Positions 10,150 to 20,380 of a stretch of DNA of 25,063 nucleotides are shown piece after piece. Numbering within the stretch: position 1 is the first letter of the stretch; every line of letters starts with the position of its first letter. Where the stretch lies: NCBI GenBank assembly GCA_964058805.1, contig CAXKVV010000432.1, positions 1 to 25,063 of the forward strand. The letters are read 5' to 3'. Made by a program: the position numbers and the translations under genes. Under the pieces are notes generated by a model that ran no database searches, was not told the DNA's origin, and saw only the letters and a program-made list of their open reading frames with translations. The stretch is from Schoenoplectus triqueter (lineage: Eukaryota; Streptophyta; Magnoliopsida; Poales; Cyperaceae).

Positions 10150-10540
10150 TTTGTCTTGCTACATGCTGGTTATCCGTGAGTTCACATCGGATTCTAAAAA
10201 GAACTTATAGGACACAATTTGTCTTGCTACATGCTGGAACTTGTGGAAAGAGCGCAACAGACAACTTTGCAGCAATGGCTACACCCATCTGAGTGTGCTG
10301 TTACAGCACACGATACTAGAAATAGAGCAGAGCAAGTATTGCACATGACAACATCTATTCCTTCAAACAGAGTTGCAAGTAGTGAGGCCGTGTTGTTCAC
10401 TGTGATGATTGCGATTTTATTTAACTTAATTATAGATGTGATCCAGGCTGCTACCACTTGGTAGTAGCCTACTGTAAATAACTTTCTTATTCTTATTATA
10501 ATATAATTAGCCGGCATAAATGCCTGCTACTTCAAAGAAA
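10150..10540 (+). mobile_element. Short 5'-truncated LINE-like insertion with target duplication
   Basis: A 391-bp segment lies between direct copies of AAAAGGGTCAA (10139-10149 and 10541-10551). It ends with ATATAATTAG, a small imperfect hairpin (GCCGGCA/TGCCTGC) and an A-rich tail running into the right duplication. Variable-length target duplication, short A-tail and a 3' hairpin are typical of plant L1-type retrotransposons. A frame of 81 codons (10219-10464) inside it is not a recognised domain. The As at the right junction could belong to either the tail or the duplication, so its true length is 7-11 bases. Confidence 0.65.
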
Positions 10541-10551
10541 AAAAGGGTCAA

Positions 10552-11289
10552 ATTATCGCATTCTGATATATATTGATTTCTGGGGAGTTATTTTCATATT
10601 TGAGGACTGACAGTCTAGCAGATATCATATCAGTGGCAACTGACTTGACGGTTCTCTTCAATCAACTTGAATCGCTTGATTCTGAGTAATCCTTGAACCT
10701 TTTTCTTTACAACAAATTGAAATTGGTTTTGCCTTCACTTTTTAATTTGGTTTATGTAAGCTGATTTACTTGTGTTTTCGCATTTATAAGTACCAACATG
10801 AACTAATGAAAAAGAAAAAGAAATTTAGAATCAAAATTCAAGTTCTCTTTTTCTAATTTATGTTGAAGGATTTAAAAGTTAGACATTAAAAACTTTGTTC
10901 CATTCTAGTTTGTCTATAAAAGAAATGCGGCAGAAATCTATACTTCTATATAATGGCTTTTAGACTTTTAGCATATAAATGGTACTGGTACTTTGAAAAT
11001 GCATGTCTGTTACAAATTTCTAACTCATATCAGGATCAGTAATTTGCTGGTTGCATTTGCATCCACGCTCGTGGAGAGATTTCTATCGGACGGAGACTTC
11101 AAAGATGGAACGATCAAGATCTTCAGTGAACACTTCCAATCAATCTCAATCAAGTCTCTTTGATTTGTCACAAACTAGATCTTATACATCTTATACTAGT
11201 AACCACTACCGGACATGATTCAAAATATAAAATGACAAATTATATATGCCTTCATTTCTGACTTCTGAGCTCAACCTGCTCACTTCTCA
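10552..11289. other. Intergenic; no gene recognised
   Basis: AT-rich at first. A GC-richer patch at 11040-11150 includes a short palindrome (CCACGCTCGTGG) but no long frame in either strand. It might be the decayed 3' part of the minus-strand LINE that follows; I could not show this. Confidence 0.3.
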
Positions 11290-11505
11290 TTACCAATTCA
11301 TACTAATTTGAGATTCATGCACTCGGCTCAACTTTAGTCTCATTTCAGGACCAGAAAAGCTCATAAATATTAGGGGCGGACTCTTTAACATGTATAATTT
11401 TTGACAGAAGAAAGTGTCGCAATTGATCTTATGTGTCTCCGAGTTAGATAGTGTCGCCAGTAATTCGTAGAACACTTGTGCAGATTTCTGCCTGTTATCC
11501 ATCCT

Positions 11506-11519
11506 CCCCCCCCCCCCCC
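11506..11519. repeat. Homopolymer run of 14 C
   Basis: An uninterrupted C14 tract next to the RNase H remnant of the LINE. Such runs are unstable, and its exact length may be a sequencing artefact. Confidence 0.9.
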
Positions 11520-11559
11520 TTGCGATTAGTTCCTCACTTCCTCCATCACGTTCTTCCTC

Positions 11560-13420
11560 CTTGCGCATTGTCGTTGCATCTAACGATCTCTCCTGAAGTG
11601 TCTTCCACTGATGACTGTTTCAATTGCATGTTTGCAGCATGGCTTCTATCTTTGCATGGAAAGCATCTCCTATTTTTGCAGAACACGCAATATATGTTGC
11701 AGCATCCTATTGTTGTCATACACTATAACCCCTATCCCTGTTCTCCCCGATGCATCCCTGGCGGCATCAATAAGAGCTACCGAATGACCCCTTGTCCATA
11801 CATATATCCCCCTCATTGGTACATTTTTGTCTCGCCGGTTGTACTTCACTGCTGTACTGCATTGCCCGGTCTCTTTTGATAAGTAATCGGGTTGAACTTC
11901 CTACCTTCGAAAATATCTTCGTCTCTAGCCTTCCAGTTACACCAAGTGATGTTAAAAGCCATCTATATTGCGAGATCTACATAGATACTACAGCTGTCTC
12001 TATGTTTGGAAGGATGCCAGCTACAATTCCCTGGATTGATTTACTTTATTGTATTTCCTTAATTGTATTATTTGCTAGCGTGTATTTCTTTCTTTAGACT
12101 ACTGCCTCTATTATCAGTACTGCTTGTGTTAGCTCTCTTCTCCATGGAAAAATATGTGTACTCTGAAAACTTCTGTGCAATAAATTAAGGGAGGGAGGAA
12201 AGATTTCAAATAGTGTTGTGTCACTTTATTCTCTTATTCTTTCAACAATCTACAGGTTAAAGAGTTGAGTCTGTCTAAGCTTTTATTAGGTAGGTGACTT
12301 ACCGCCATATAGTATATTGGCATGGAAGTGATAACCGATTTAACAAGGACCATTCTACCGGACAAATTTGCCCCAACAAGCCTCTAGTATGTCTCCTGTC
12401 TTGTCTCTTTGCCTACTCGATCTTATTGGGACCCTCAAGTACACTTCTTTTTCCCTGCCTATTCTTGCATTTCATTTCCCGTAGCACCAACTCCTTATAC
12501 CGCTGTCCGCATGGTCTACTAAACCATATAGCAGACTTTTGTGGATTAATTGTTAGTCCGGAACTCATTGCAAATTGTTCGAATATTTTTCTCAATTCTT
12601 GCACCTCCTGTGTATTGGCCTTGGCAAAAACAACCAAATTCTGCATAAAGTGAATGTGTAGTGTAGGCGCCTCTGCTGCCATCTGTACCCCTTGGATGTT
12701 GTGATAATGTGCCGCTTTATGGAGCCTCTTTGATAGAAATTTCATAGCAATAATAAACAAATAGGGGGGCATTGGACACCCTTATCATAGGTGGCGCTAC
12801 AAGCCCGAGATGTGCTTGGTCAAGGGTCTTTTCTTCCTCCTGGAGTTCAAACTCGCTTAAATATTGTGTGGCTCTCATCACCCCTTCATCACTGACTAAA
12901 ATCGACTTATACAGTTTCTTAAAGTAATCCACAAAAACTCTCCTTATTTCATTGTCCTCGGTAACCTGAATTCCGTGCTCATTTTTGACTGCTACCATCA
13001 CATTTTTTTCATCTTCGCTATGATGCTATAGCATGAAAAAAGACAGTATTTCTGTCACCATGTTGGTTCCACTGTGTTCGTAACCTCTGGTGCCAGTATA
13101 GATCAAGTTTTTTCTCTGCTGCTTTGAACCGACGCATAATCTCTTCTTCCGTATTGTGATGCTGCATGGCTGGGTGCTGCAATTGAAATTGCAATAATTC
13201 TTGCTGGGCCTGTTGCATCTCCTTTTGAGGTGCTTAGTTGCTTACCTTTATGCGCCACTGATTAATATCCCTTCTCATTTGCCAGTATTTCACTATCCAT
13301 TCTTCTTCTGAGTTTCCCTGACAATTCATCTAATCCTTCCCACCAAAATTCTCCTAATTTCTCGGCTTTTTCATGATTTGAGCCCATGTCCTTTAAGAGG
13401 AACAAGGTGCCACTGACCTA
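11560..13420 (-). pseudogene. Degenerate L1-type LINE ORF2 (reverse transcriptase and RNase H remnants)
   Basis: Read on the minus strand, segments of a plant L1 ORF2 appear in order through several frames. They are INQWRIK near 13270, the conserved linker HGDRNTVFFHAIAS near 13020-13060, and RVFVDYFKKLYKS near 12900. Next come the reverse transcriptase piece PPYLFIIAM near 12770, GLTINPQKSAIWFSR near 12530, and ANLSGRMVLVKSVITSMP then HLPNKSLDRLN at 12240-12370. Last is an RNase H-like start, ALIDAARDASGRTGIGVI, near 11720-11780. The block with the first reverse transcriptase motifs is missing at a junction near 12780. Stops and frameshifts interrupt the rest, so it is inactive. Plant L1 elements often carry RNase H at this position. 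Both outer ends are uncertain; more LINE-derived sequence may extend to about 11290. Confidence 0.85.
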
Positions 13421-13429
13421 TGTCAGAAC

Positions 13430-13805
13430 ACGTTCTTCCAAAAAAGGGAATGAAAGCAAAAATATAGAAGGAACAGGAAAGAAAATAGAAAATAAAAGAA
13501 AACGCATTAACTGAGCTAGTCTGAGTTAGATGTCATCTCTGATGAAGAATAAAAAACCCGCACCATTTTTGATAGATGCTCGCCCATATTATTCACTCAG
13601 ACTAATTTTTTTGTGTTTTATCAATCAATTATCATTTCATATCTGAATCCGTGAATTTTTCATACCTGTATGAAGCCGATTTGATTTTTAATTTTAATAT
13701 ACGTCTAATGTCCGTATTTAAATTCACATCTGTTTCATAAAATATGAAAATGAATATGATTCTAACACCGTTATCCGACCCGAATTTGCTCTCTTAACGC
13801 TCTCA
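13430..13805. other. Intergenic; no gene seen
   Basis: Follows the 5' limit of the LINE remnant. It is AT-rich, with phrases such as TTATCCGACCCGAATTTG that resemble the hAT MITE bodies elsewhere in the window, but no ends could be placed. Confidence 0.35.
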
Positions 13806-13807
13806 TG

Positions 13808-14115
13808 AGTGGGATGTCAAAATCCGATCCGATTTAAAATAATCCAAAAATAAATAAGCTGAGTATGAATAAAAAAAAAATTAATACATCACGGGACGGA
13901 TACGGATTGACCTGACCTTTCTAATTGTGTTTTTTTTATTTACTTTATAATTTAATGATTATTAAAGCTTATATATAAAGATTAATTATACATTGATTAA
14001 TGTTACATTGCTATAAAAATATAAAAATAATAAAAAATAATTTAATTATTTTATTCAGATCAGATGAGATTAAAAAAATGTTGATCTGACCTCTGATCTA
14101 TTGACATCTTACGGG
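13808..14115. mobile_element. Decayed hAT-like MITE (tentative)
   Basis: The left side reads GTGGGATGTCAAAATCC and the right side, complemented, reads GTAAGATGTCAATAGATC. The ends are thus weakly inverted and resemble hAT-type ends (TAGGGATGTCAA). The interior carries CCGATCCG and GATCTGACC motifs like the better-preserved copies at 19335 and 23692. I found no target duplication, so this is an old or misjudged copy. Confidence 0.35.
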
Positions 14116-14264
14116 GAGTATCAGATTTCCAGTGTCCAACGATAAGTCCAAAGAGGTGCTATGATTCTGAAGAAATGAAGGGTCGAGATTCGTAAGGAGA
14201 AAAAAGTGACGGTCCAGATTAAGTTACTTTGAATATCCTGTAGGACAGTGGCATAGTGCCCCCA

Positions 14265-14335
14265 GGCCCAGGCCCATTATACATAGGCTGATTCGAACAG
14301 GCTTTGACCTGCATCTCCCCTGTCAATGTGGGCCA
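14265..14335 (-). promoter_or_regulatory. tRNA-like promoter boxes (possible SINE) beside doubled GGCCCA
   Basis: On the minus strand GTTCGAATC (14290-14298) fits the pol III B box (GWTCRANNC). TGGCCCACATTG (14324-14335) sits at A-box spacing, 37 bases start to start, preceded by GGCGCCATG. The T-arm-like stem has one mismatch and no full tRNA cloverleaf forms, so a tRNA-derived SINE is likelier than a tRNA gene. A doubled GGCCCA at 14265-14276 resembles the site II motif of plant promoters. No target duplication or tail was found. Confidence 0.3.
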
Positions 14336-14379
14336 GAGACATGGCGCCGGCCTAGAAAAAGCCTTTTTCAAACATTTTA

Positions 14380-16172
14380 CATTTTGATCAATTCTCAGCT
14401 ACTGGCTCAGTTCTTGAATAAATTTTATTATCACTTTAAACTATAGATTACATTAACAAAAAATTAGAAAATAATTTTGCTTACATTTAAAGTAATCTAC
14501 TTCTTGTTTTTGTAAAATGATGTGTTATATGAATTAAAGATGTCGGATGATCACAATTAAGTAATGCTACATTACTCCTACAGTAGTTAAAATTAGCAAC
14601 TTTTATGAAACAATAATATATCATATCATGCAGGTATTTTTTGATTAGTTGATTATTTACTAAATAATTAAATGTCTGGAAAAAACTAACTAGTATGAAA
14701 ATTTGGATGTGCCGTGATTTCCGTGCACAAGCTGTAAACTTGCTCATTTTATTTTTCTTCTTTTTCCATTCTTTCTAATGAATTTTTAACGTGGAAGCAG
14801 ACTTTACAAGGTACCAACTACCGGATTCCTATCTGTTGCTTTTCAAATTTCTTCTCTTTTTTATTCTTTTCTTTTTGACAACGGACTTCAATAAAAATCA
14901 GAATCAAATGAAATTCACTATAAAACACACAAAATATATTTAAAGAGCATCTATCTAGAACGCTTTCCTTTCCTCAAAAAAAAAAATCAAATAGGATCCA
15001 GCTAAGTAATCAAATCAAAGTTCATTTCCCTCCAACCACGTGGACTTTTTGACAACAATGGAAGAATCAGTACAAATCCTTTTCAGATTTTAGAACGATA
15101 ATTAACGCTCTGACTAAATCGAGCAGTGATGTCAGAATCAGTGGATCTTATCCGCATAGATCTGATCTGTATATGCCAACAACAATATACACTTTCTTGT
15201 GTCTTCCTTGCACCTTTTTTTTTTCTGAAATGAAGGGATGCGATAGGAAAGCCACATTATCTGGTTGTCAAGTGGGAGAAATTCTCAGCTCTAATCTAAT
15301 CAATAAATTATTTATTTATTTCCCATTGCTTATGATTCAATTTATTTTTTAAGATAAAGTATTTATGGTTTGTGTAAAGATGCTTTATGTTTTTCAGACT
15401 TTTCCCGTGGAAACTGTTTTTAATTTTTTTTAATATATACTATAGGGCTTTTAGTTTCAAATTCTTTTGTCCAGAACTATGAAATATCTACATTCCTGAC
15501 CTGAGAATTTCGAACAATACAAGAACTTTAAGCATGGACTTCAAGATTCAAGATTCAAGATTCCAAATTATACTAGCAGAAGTAAGCTAAATTGCTACTT
15601 TGATGAATTGTGTTTATTTGTGTAGATGGAGCTTGTAAGATTTCATAGTTTCGTGCAAGGTCAAAATCAAACAGCACCGATGAGATCTTTTATTTGATTT
15701 GATTCTTCTTGTTTAATTTGACTTTATCTTTCTTAGCCATAATAGTTGAGAGAGACGCGTGTGTGGTGTCCAAAATTAATTTGAAATTAAGAATCGACCT
15801 GTTATAAGTGCATTGAAAAAGAAAAAGAAGAAAATAATTTACACCCACAACAAAAGAGTAATCAATAATCATGCTCAGTTAGTTTCTCAAATAAAATGTT
15901 AATTAAAGTTTTTACGCAATAGTTCAAAAGTCAATTCTAATCAATAAATTTCTACAATCCTCACAAGAAACATTTGGATAAAAAACTGAACCAAAAACAG
16001 GGCAAAAAAATTCGCAGCCATATAAATCCTCAGTTCTTCTCTCCCTCTACTATAGAACTCGGACAATTTTTAATTCTAACCCCATAAATTTGGTTCTTTA
16101 TAGTGTCATGCAAAACCCCTATTTAGCCTCTCTCCCTCCATCTCTACATGATATAAATTATATTATATATAT
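14380..16172. other. Long AT-rich intergenic stretch; no gene seen
   Basis: Open frames are short and rich in Phe, Ile, Lys and Asn. The only local structure I noticed is three tandem copies of a 7-base unit (ATTCAAG) near 15543-15563. There is no protein motif, RNA gene or clear transposon end. The right end lies beyond the HHO gene and might hold its distal terminator sequences. Confidence 0.4.
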
Positions 16173-16507
16173 GGGAAGAAATTACTTGACAATGGACAAT
16201 CTTGACAATAAATTTTTAAATAAATTCAAAAAATATTAAAAATTAAAAAATTTATTGATATGTTTTTTTATTTATAGATTAATAATAAAATTTAAATTTT
16301 ATAGAATTTCATTAACATTTGATAGTCCATCAAAGACCGTTAAATTAAAATCATAATATTTTTGATAGACTATCATATCAAATGTTAATGAAGTTACATA
16401 AAATTTGAATCACTATCAACCTATAAATATAAAACATATCTATAAAATTTTTATATTTATTTAAAAATTTATTATCAAAATATTCATTGTGAAATGATCC
16501 CCTCCCT
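16173..16507. mobile_element. Fold-back MITE, probably Mutator-like, beside the HHO gene
   Basis: The left arm begins GGGAAGAAATTA and the right arm, complemented, GGGAGGGGATCA. Both then run through ATAAATTTTTAAATAAA and, further in, TTCATTAACATTTGATA, so roughly 130-150 bases on each side are inverted copies around a short centre. Flanks are TATATATAT on the left and TATATATGT on the right, an eight-of-nine match that would fit a Mutator 9-bp duplication but is weak evidence in TA-rich DNA. It has no coding capacity. Confidence 0.7.
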
Positions 16508-16558
16508 ATATATGTACACTAAAACCTTGGAACAACATAGAGAACGGACAACAGATCT

Positions 16559-18396
16559 CTACAATTTCCAGTCATAGCTGTCGGATCTTTCATCTTCATC
16601 ACAGCTCTCGCCAGCACCTCCAGTAGCAATAGCTAACTGGAGAGGTCCAGTAGGTGACCCTGATTGGGAGGTGCTCTGTTGTGAGGTGGTGCTCTGCTGG
16701 TCTTTCCAAGAGGCATTATTAGCTGGCGTTCTTCTTGTGTGCAGCCGATATTTCTGGACGGTACCAAGAAAAGAATAAATTATACGATATTGTTTCATAG
16801 AAGAGAACTACTCTCACATGCCCCCTTGAGAATTTCTTTATAGATAGAAGTACAAAAGTTCTTCAGAGAATATGCATAAGGGCAAGGGCATACATATGGA
16901 GATGTAATTTTTCAGTTTTCGAGGACATGAACATAATTTCAACAGAGAGGTGACTGTAGGCAGTGACTAACCTGTAGATGGCTTTTTACTTCGTCATTTG
17001 TCAGCCCGTCTACTTTCATCAGCTCTCTGATTTGCTTTGGAGTAGCCACTGAAATTATGAGAAAATAAAACAGTTAAATTAGATGACATATGAAGTCACA
17101 TGTTTGATTTTCATTGAAATAAACTGAAAATTGAATTGATCTTCTATACACACAAGTAGAAAATGTAATATAGCAAATATTCAAAATTTCTGCTATTTTG
17201 CTTATGAATTTGGCGTTCCTATTTTAGCTGTTTTCAGCATCACTTAGAACAGTGGCACCAAATTTCTCCTGGATAGAAATTATCTTTTGCTCAGTCTGTG
17301 AAGTCCTCTTACAACTTTTATCTACTAATAATTTAGCAATTACAAAGGCTAGAAGAAACACTGGATCCGTTTCTCAATGAAACTGTGAGTAAAAATTAAG
17401 TTTTAAATTAGGAAATTTGTCATCAGCTCAATTGAGATCCATGTGATTTACTTTTCCATTGATTAGGATCTCGCTTTTCCTTCTATTTAGATTTAGTTTA
17501 ACAATATATACTTATATCAAAACATAAAACACTTCTAATTTTAAATCTCTCTGACCTTGGGCCCCGCCGAGCTGCTGCAAGGCAGAGATGAACCTCCTGT
17601 GCAACTCCGGTGACCAGCACCGTCTCGTCTTTCTCTGTTGTGACTGGGACTGAGATTGAATGGAGATACAAGTTGCACCGGAAGAGGAGTTCTCTGTAAC
17701 TCCAGCTACACTCTTGTAAGACAACATGGTGAGATCAGGAACGGTCACATCCACCTTCTCTTCTTTCCTGGGAAGGCTTTTGAACGGCGTGAACCCGCAT
17801 GAAGTACTCTGATCACAAAACCAAATTAGTAAATATAAAAAGGTTGAGGGGTTCAATAAAAAAATCGTTCTTTCTAGGAAAATACCTTTTGTGAGGATCT
17901 GTTTTTAGGTTTCTCAGTGTCGTCATCTTCGCCGTGGCTCCATAACTGAACAGAGTTCATCCAACTCTTCTTATCCTTCGCGTCATCTTCCACTTTACCC
18001 CCTGATTTTTCTTCAATTGTCCTTTTTACGGGCATGAACTCCTCAAAGACGCTCTCTCTCTGACATATCTCGAATTCTTCTTTCAACACACTGATAACTA
18101 CAAAAAAGATTGCCAATAAAACTCGTTAATTAACTTGAAATTCGATGAAATATTACTTAGATAGCATCTGAGAAATGAGAATTACTGTCGCCTAGTAGAT
18201 GCATGCTTAGCGGAAGTTCCCGTTTGAAAACTTCTATCTTTCTTCTCTCAACCTCCAAATCTCTGATAAAACCCTCGAGTTTTGTCGCTTTCCCACCTCG
18301 TTCTCCGGCCTCCATTGTCTCATTCAAGAACCCGTTAATGGTTTTCGATGCGTACAGCTTCAGATTTAACCCAATATCAGGCAAGGTAGATCCCAT
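16559..18396 (-). CDS. HHO: NIGT1/HHO-type GARP (MYB-related) transcriptional repressor
   Basis: Five exons on the minus strand, 18396-18186, 18097-17886, 17808-17556, 17048-16972 and 16753-16559, join in phase at GT-AG introns of 88, 77, 507 and 218 bases. They give 315 residues. LNLKL at 10-14 fits the LxLxL EAR repression motif. The family's N-terminal helical segment follows at about 35-75 ([20 protein letters not shown], ending in ISVLKEE). The GARP DNA-binding domain spans about 200-258, from [12 protein letters not shown] through [10 protein letters not shown] and [12 protein letters not shown] to KYRLHTRR. The C-terminus is rich in Ser, Gln and acidic residues. Family members (HRS1, HHO1-HHO6) are nuclear repressors linking nitrate and phosphate status to uptake and starvation genes. 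Which paralogue this is cannot be settled here. Every junction falls where the family motifs continue unbroken, so the model is firm. The ATG at 18396 opens the family-typical MGSTLP. Confidence 0.93.
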
Positions 18397-18525
18397 TTTT
18401 CTTCAATTTGTTTCTACAAAATGTTCTCCACTTCTTCTCCGTCTTCTCTTCAGACTGGAGGAGGTGCAGCCGTGCAGTGTGAGAGAATATGCAAGGTAGA
18501 TGGATGGTATATTGGTATCTTCCCA

Positions 18526-18533
18526 TTTATATA
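18526..18533 (-). promoter_or_regulatory. TATA box of the HHO gene
   Basis: The minus strand reads TATATAAA, 130 bases before the HHO start codon. A transcript starting about 30 bases downstream would have a leader of roughly 100 bases, a normal plant arrangement. Confidence 0.65.
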
Positions 18534-18539
18534 GTTGAA

Positions 18540-19171
18540 TAGAAGGAAGAAAGCGATCCGATCGGACCGATGTGGGTTTAGCCGGACCGTGATTTTGAAG
18601 GATATAATGGTAAATTTGGTTCGGAAATCGGAACTTGGTTTTATCGTGACAACTCACGCAGGGGCGCGTCGTCGCGTAAAAGAGAACCTCTTGGTTCAGT
18701 ACCTGGATCGATTCTATATTATACTATACAAACTTATACGTAACGGGTTTATACACAGGACAATTGTAACCCATCACTTAAATAACAGTATAAAGATTAA
18801 GCTAAAGAATTAGTACTATTTCATCGCCAGCAAAGATCGGGGCCGCGTAAAGAGCTACTACTGCGGTGACTCGATTCGGATAGACATTTTCTGTTTTGAT
18901 CCTCCTAGATTTATTTTCCTAGTTGGAGTCCTTACTCGATTTTTTCCGAGAGAGACACATTTCAGAGTACACCCCTTACAAAGTTTTAAAATACTCTTAT
19001 TGTACTATTGTACTATTGTAGCAAATTTAATTTTCTTTGGCATCATTTGTGCCCCGGTTTGACTATTGGAGTCTACCTCGCACATTAATGCTAACTCGGT
19101 GAATGATAATATATTAGTAGCATATGCTCGTCGGTCATTTTGTTATATGGAATGCACCAAAAGGGCGGTGC
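18540..19171 (-). promoter_or_regulatory. HHO upstream region
   Basis: Non-coding DNA between the HHO TATA box and the next transposon. The frames at 18535-18813 on the plus strand run antisense to the promoter and match nothing I know. A short doubled unit TACTATTG lies near 19003-19018. I could not point to convincing nitrate- or phosphate-response sites. Confidence 0.4.
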
Positions 19172-19334
19172 ATACTAGTGTTGCTGGCAAAGTTCGCAAT
19201 TTATAATTTGTTACGTATTCGATCGAATTCGATGCGTTCGATTAGATTATTTTTTATTAGTTAAATTCGAATTTGATTTAATAATTTTCTTAATGAACTA
19301 GTTTGAATTTGAAAATTTTTTTATTCTGGATGAT

Positions 19335-19774
19335 TAGGGGTGTAAATGGGTCGGGTTGGGTCATTATTATTTTATTATTTTTTTGATCCGATACGAACCT
19401 GATCCGATTACATTTAGGTCAAAAAATCTTGATTCATACCCGACCCGATCAGGTTACGAGTCGAACCGATCCGTATAAAATAATTAAATATTTTTTATTT
19501 TCTATATTATTGTAAGTAATTAAATATTAATTAATTTATAATTAATCATGATTATTGTATAATTAATGTATATTTAGGTTTTCATTAGTAGTAAATCATA
19601 AAATTACTTTAAAAAAAAACATAAGTAATCAGATCGGGTCGAGTCGACCCGAACCCAACCTGATCCAATTCGAGTCAAAAAATTAGACCCATATCCAACT
19701 CATTTATCTTCAGATCATGTCCGGTCAGATCGGGTTTAGGTCAGGTCGGATCAGATCAATATTTGACTCCCCTA
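19335..19774. mobile_element. hAT-type MITE with CGGGT-rich ends
   Basis: The ends are TAGGGGTGTAAAT and, complemented, TAGGGGAGTCAAAT. The flanks TGGATGAT (19327-19334) and TGGATGAC (19775-19782) match at seven of eight bases, the 8-bp target duplication expected of hAT elements. Subterminal zones are full of GGGTCGG/CCGACCC-type motifs; the centre is AT-rich. It is 440 bp with no transposase. Confidence 0.8.
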
Positions 19775-19799
19775 TGGATGACTGTAGTATTATTATAGA

Positions 19800-19920
19800 T
19801 ATTTGTATTAATTAGTACTATCATCATCCTTATTATTTTCATTATTATCATTATTTTCATTGTCATCGTGATTATTTTTATTATCATTGTCGTCATCATC
19901 ATTTTCATTATTTTCTTCTT
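19800..19920. repeat. Degenerate ATT/ATC triplet microsatellite
   Basis: About 115 bases of imperfect ATT, ATC and GTC triplets. On the minus strand one frame would read almost only Asp, Asn and Glu codons. I take it as a simple repeat, since no gene surrounds it. Confidence 0.7.
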
Positions 19921-20380
19921 TTATTTGAGATTGGGTTTAGTTTCTAGTCTTTCCCAATTTATTTGAAATTAAAGGCTTTGTTATTGTTGTAGTAGTTTTG
20001 AGTTTGATTCGTAATAGTTCTACATGTAGTTATTGTGTATATTTTTAACTATTTAGACAATAATATAATTATTTTATTATAATATTAATAAAATATTATT
20101 AATTTATTATTAATTTATTATGAAATTATTAAATATTCGTTAATTTTCCAAATTTTGATATAAAATTAATAAAATATTAATTATTTTAGCTCTAATTATT
20201 TATGATAATATGAAAATAATATAAAAATTAAAATAATTGAATTCATTTATAGTTCGATTTTAGTTCGAGTTCGATTTCAATTCGAGTTCGATTTAGCTCA
20301 AGTTCGATTTAGTTCAAATTCGATTTAATTTAAATTTGATTTAGTTAGAAATAATTTTAAATTAAATTCAAATACTAGTG

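Larger units (their letters stand above)
19181..20371. mobile_element. Possible 1.2-kb older insertion hosting a nested MITE
   Basis: The 9 bases ATACTAGTG occur immediately left (19172-19180) and right (20372-20380). Both inner margins are rich in TTCGA/TTCGATT motifs, including an array of roughly 14-base units (AGTTCGATTT) at 20250-20345. This suggests one insertion later split by the hAT MITE at 19335-19774. I see no terminal inverted repeats and no coding sequence, so the class is unknown and the flanking match could be chance. Confidence 0.35.

Noticed and set aside
11451..12653. Plus-strand frames of 101-142 codons
   Set aside because: They are antisense to the LINE remnant, whose motifs are all on the minus strand.
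14281..14345. A functional tRNA gene
   Set aside because: The T-loop is good, but the T-stem has a mismatch and no acceptor, D or anticodon stem pairs properly.
18203..18813. Plus-strand frames opposite the first HHO exon and promoter
   Set aside because: The minus-strand HHO exon explains the open frame; no plant family fits the plus-strand translation.
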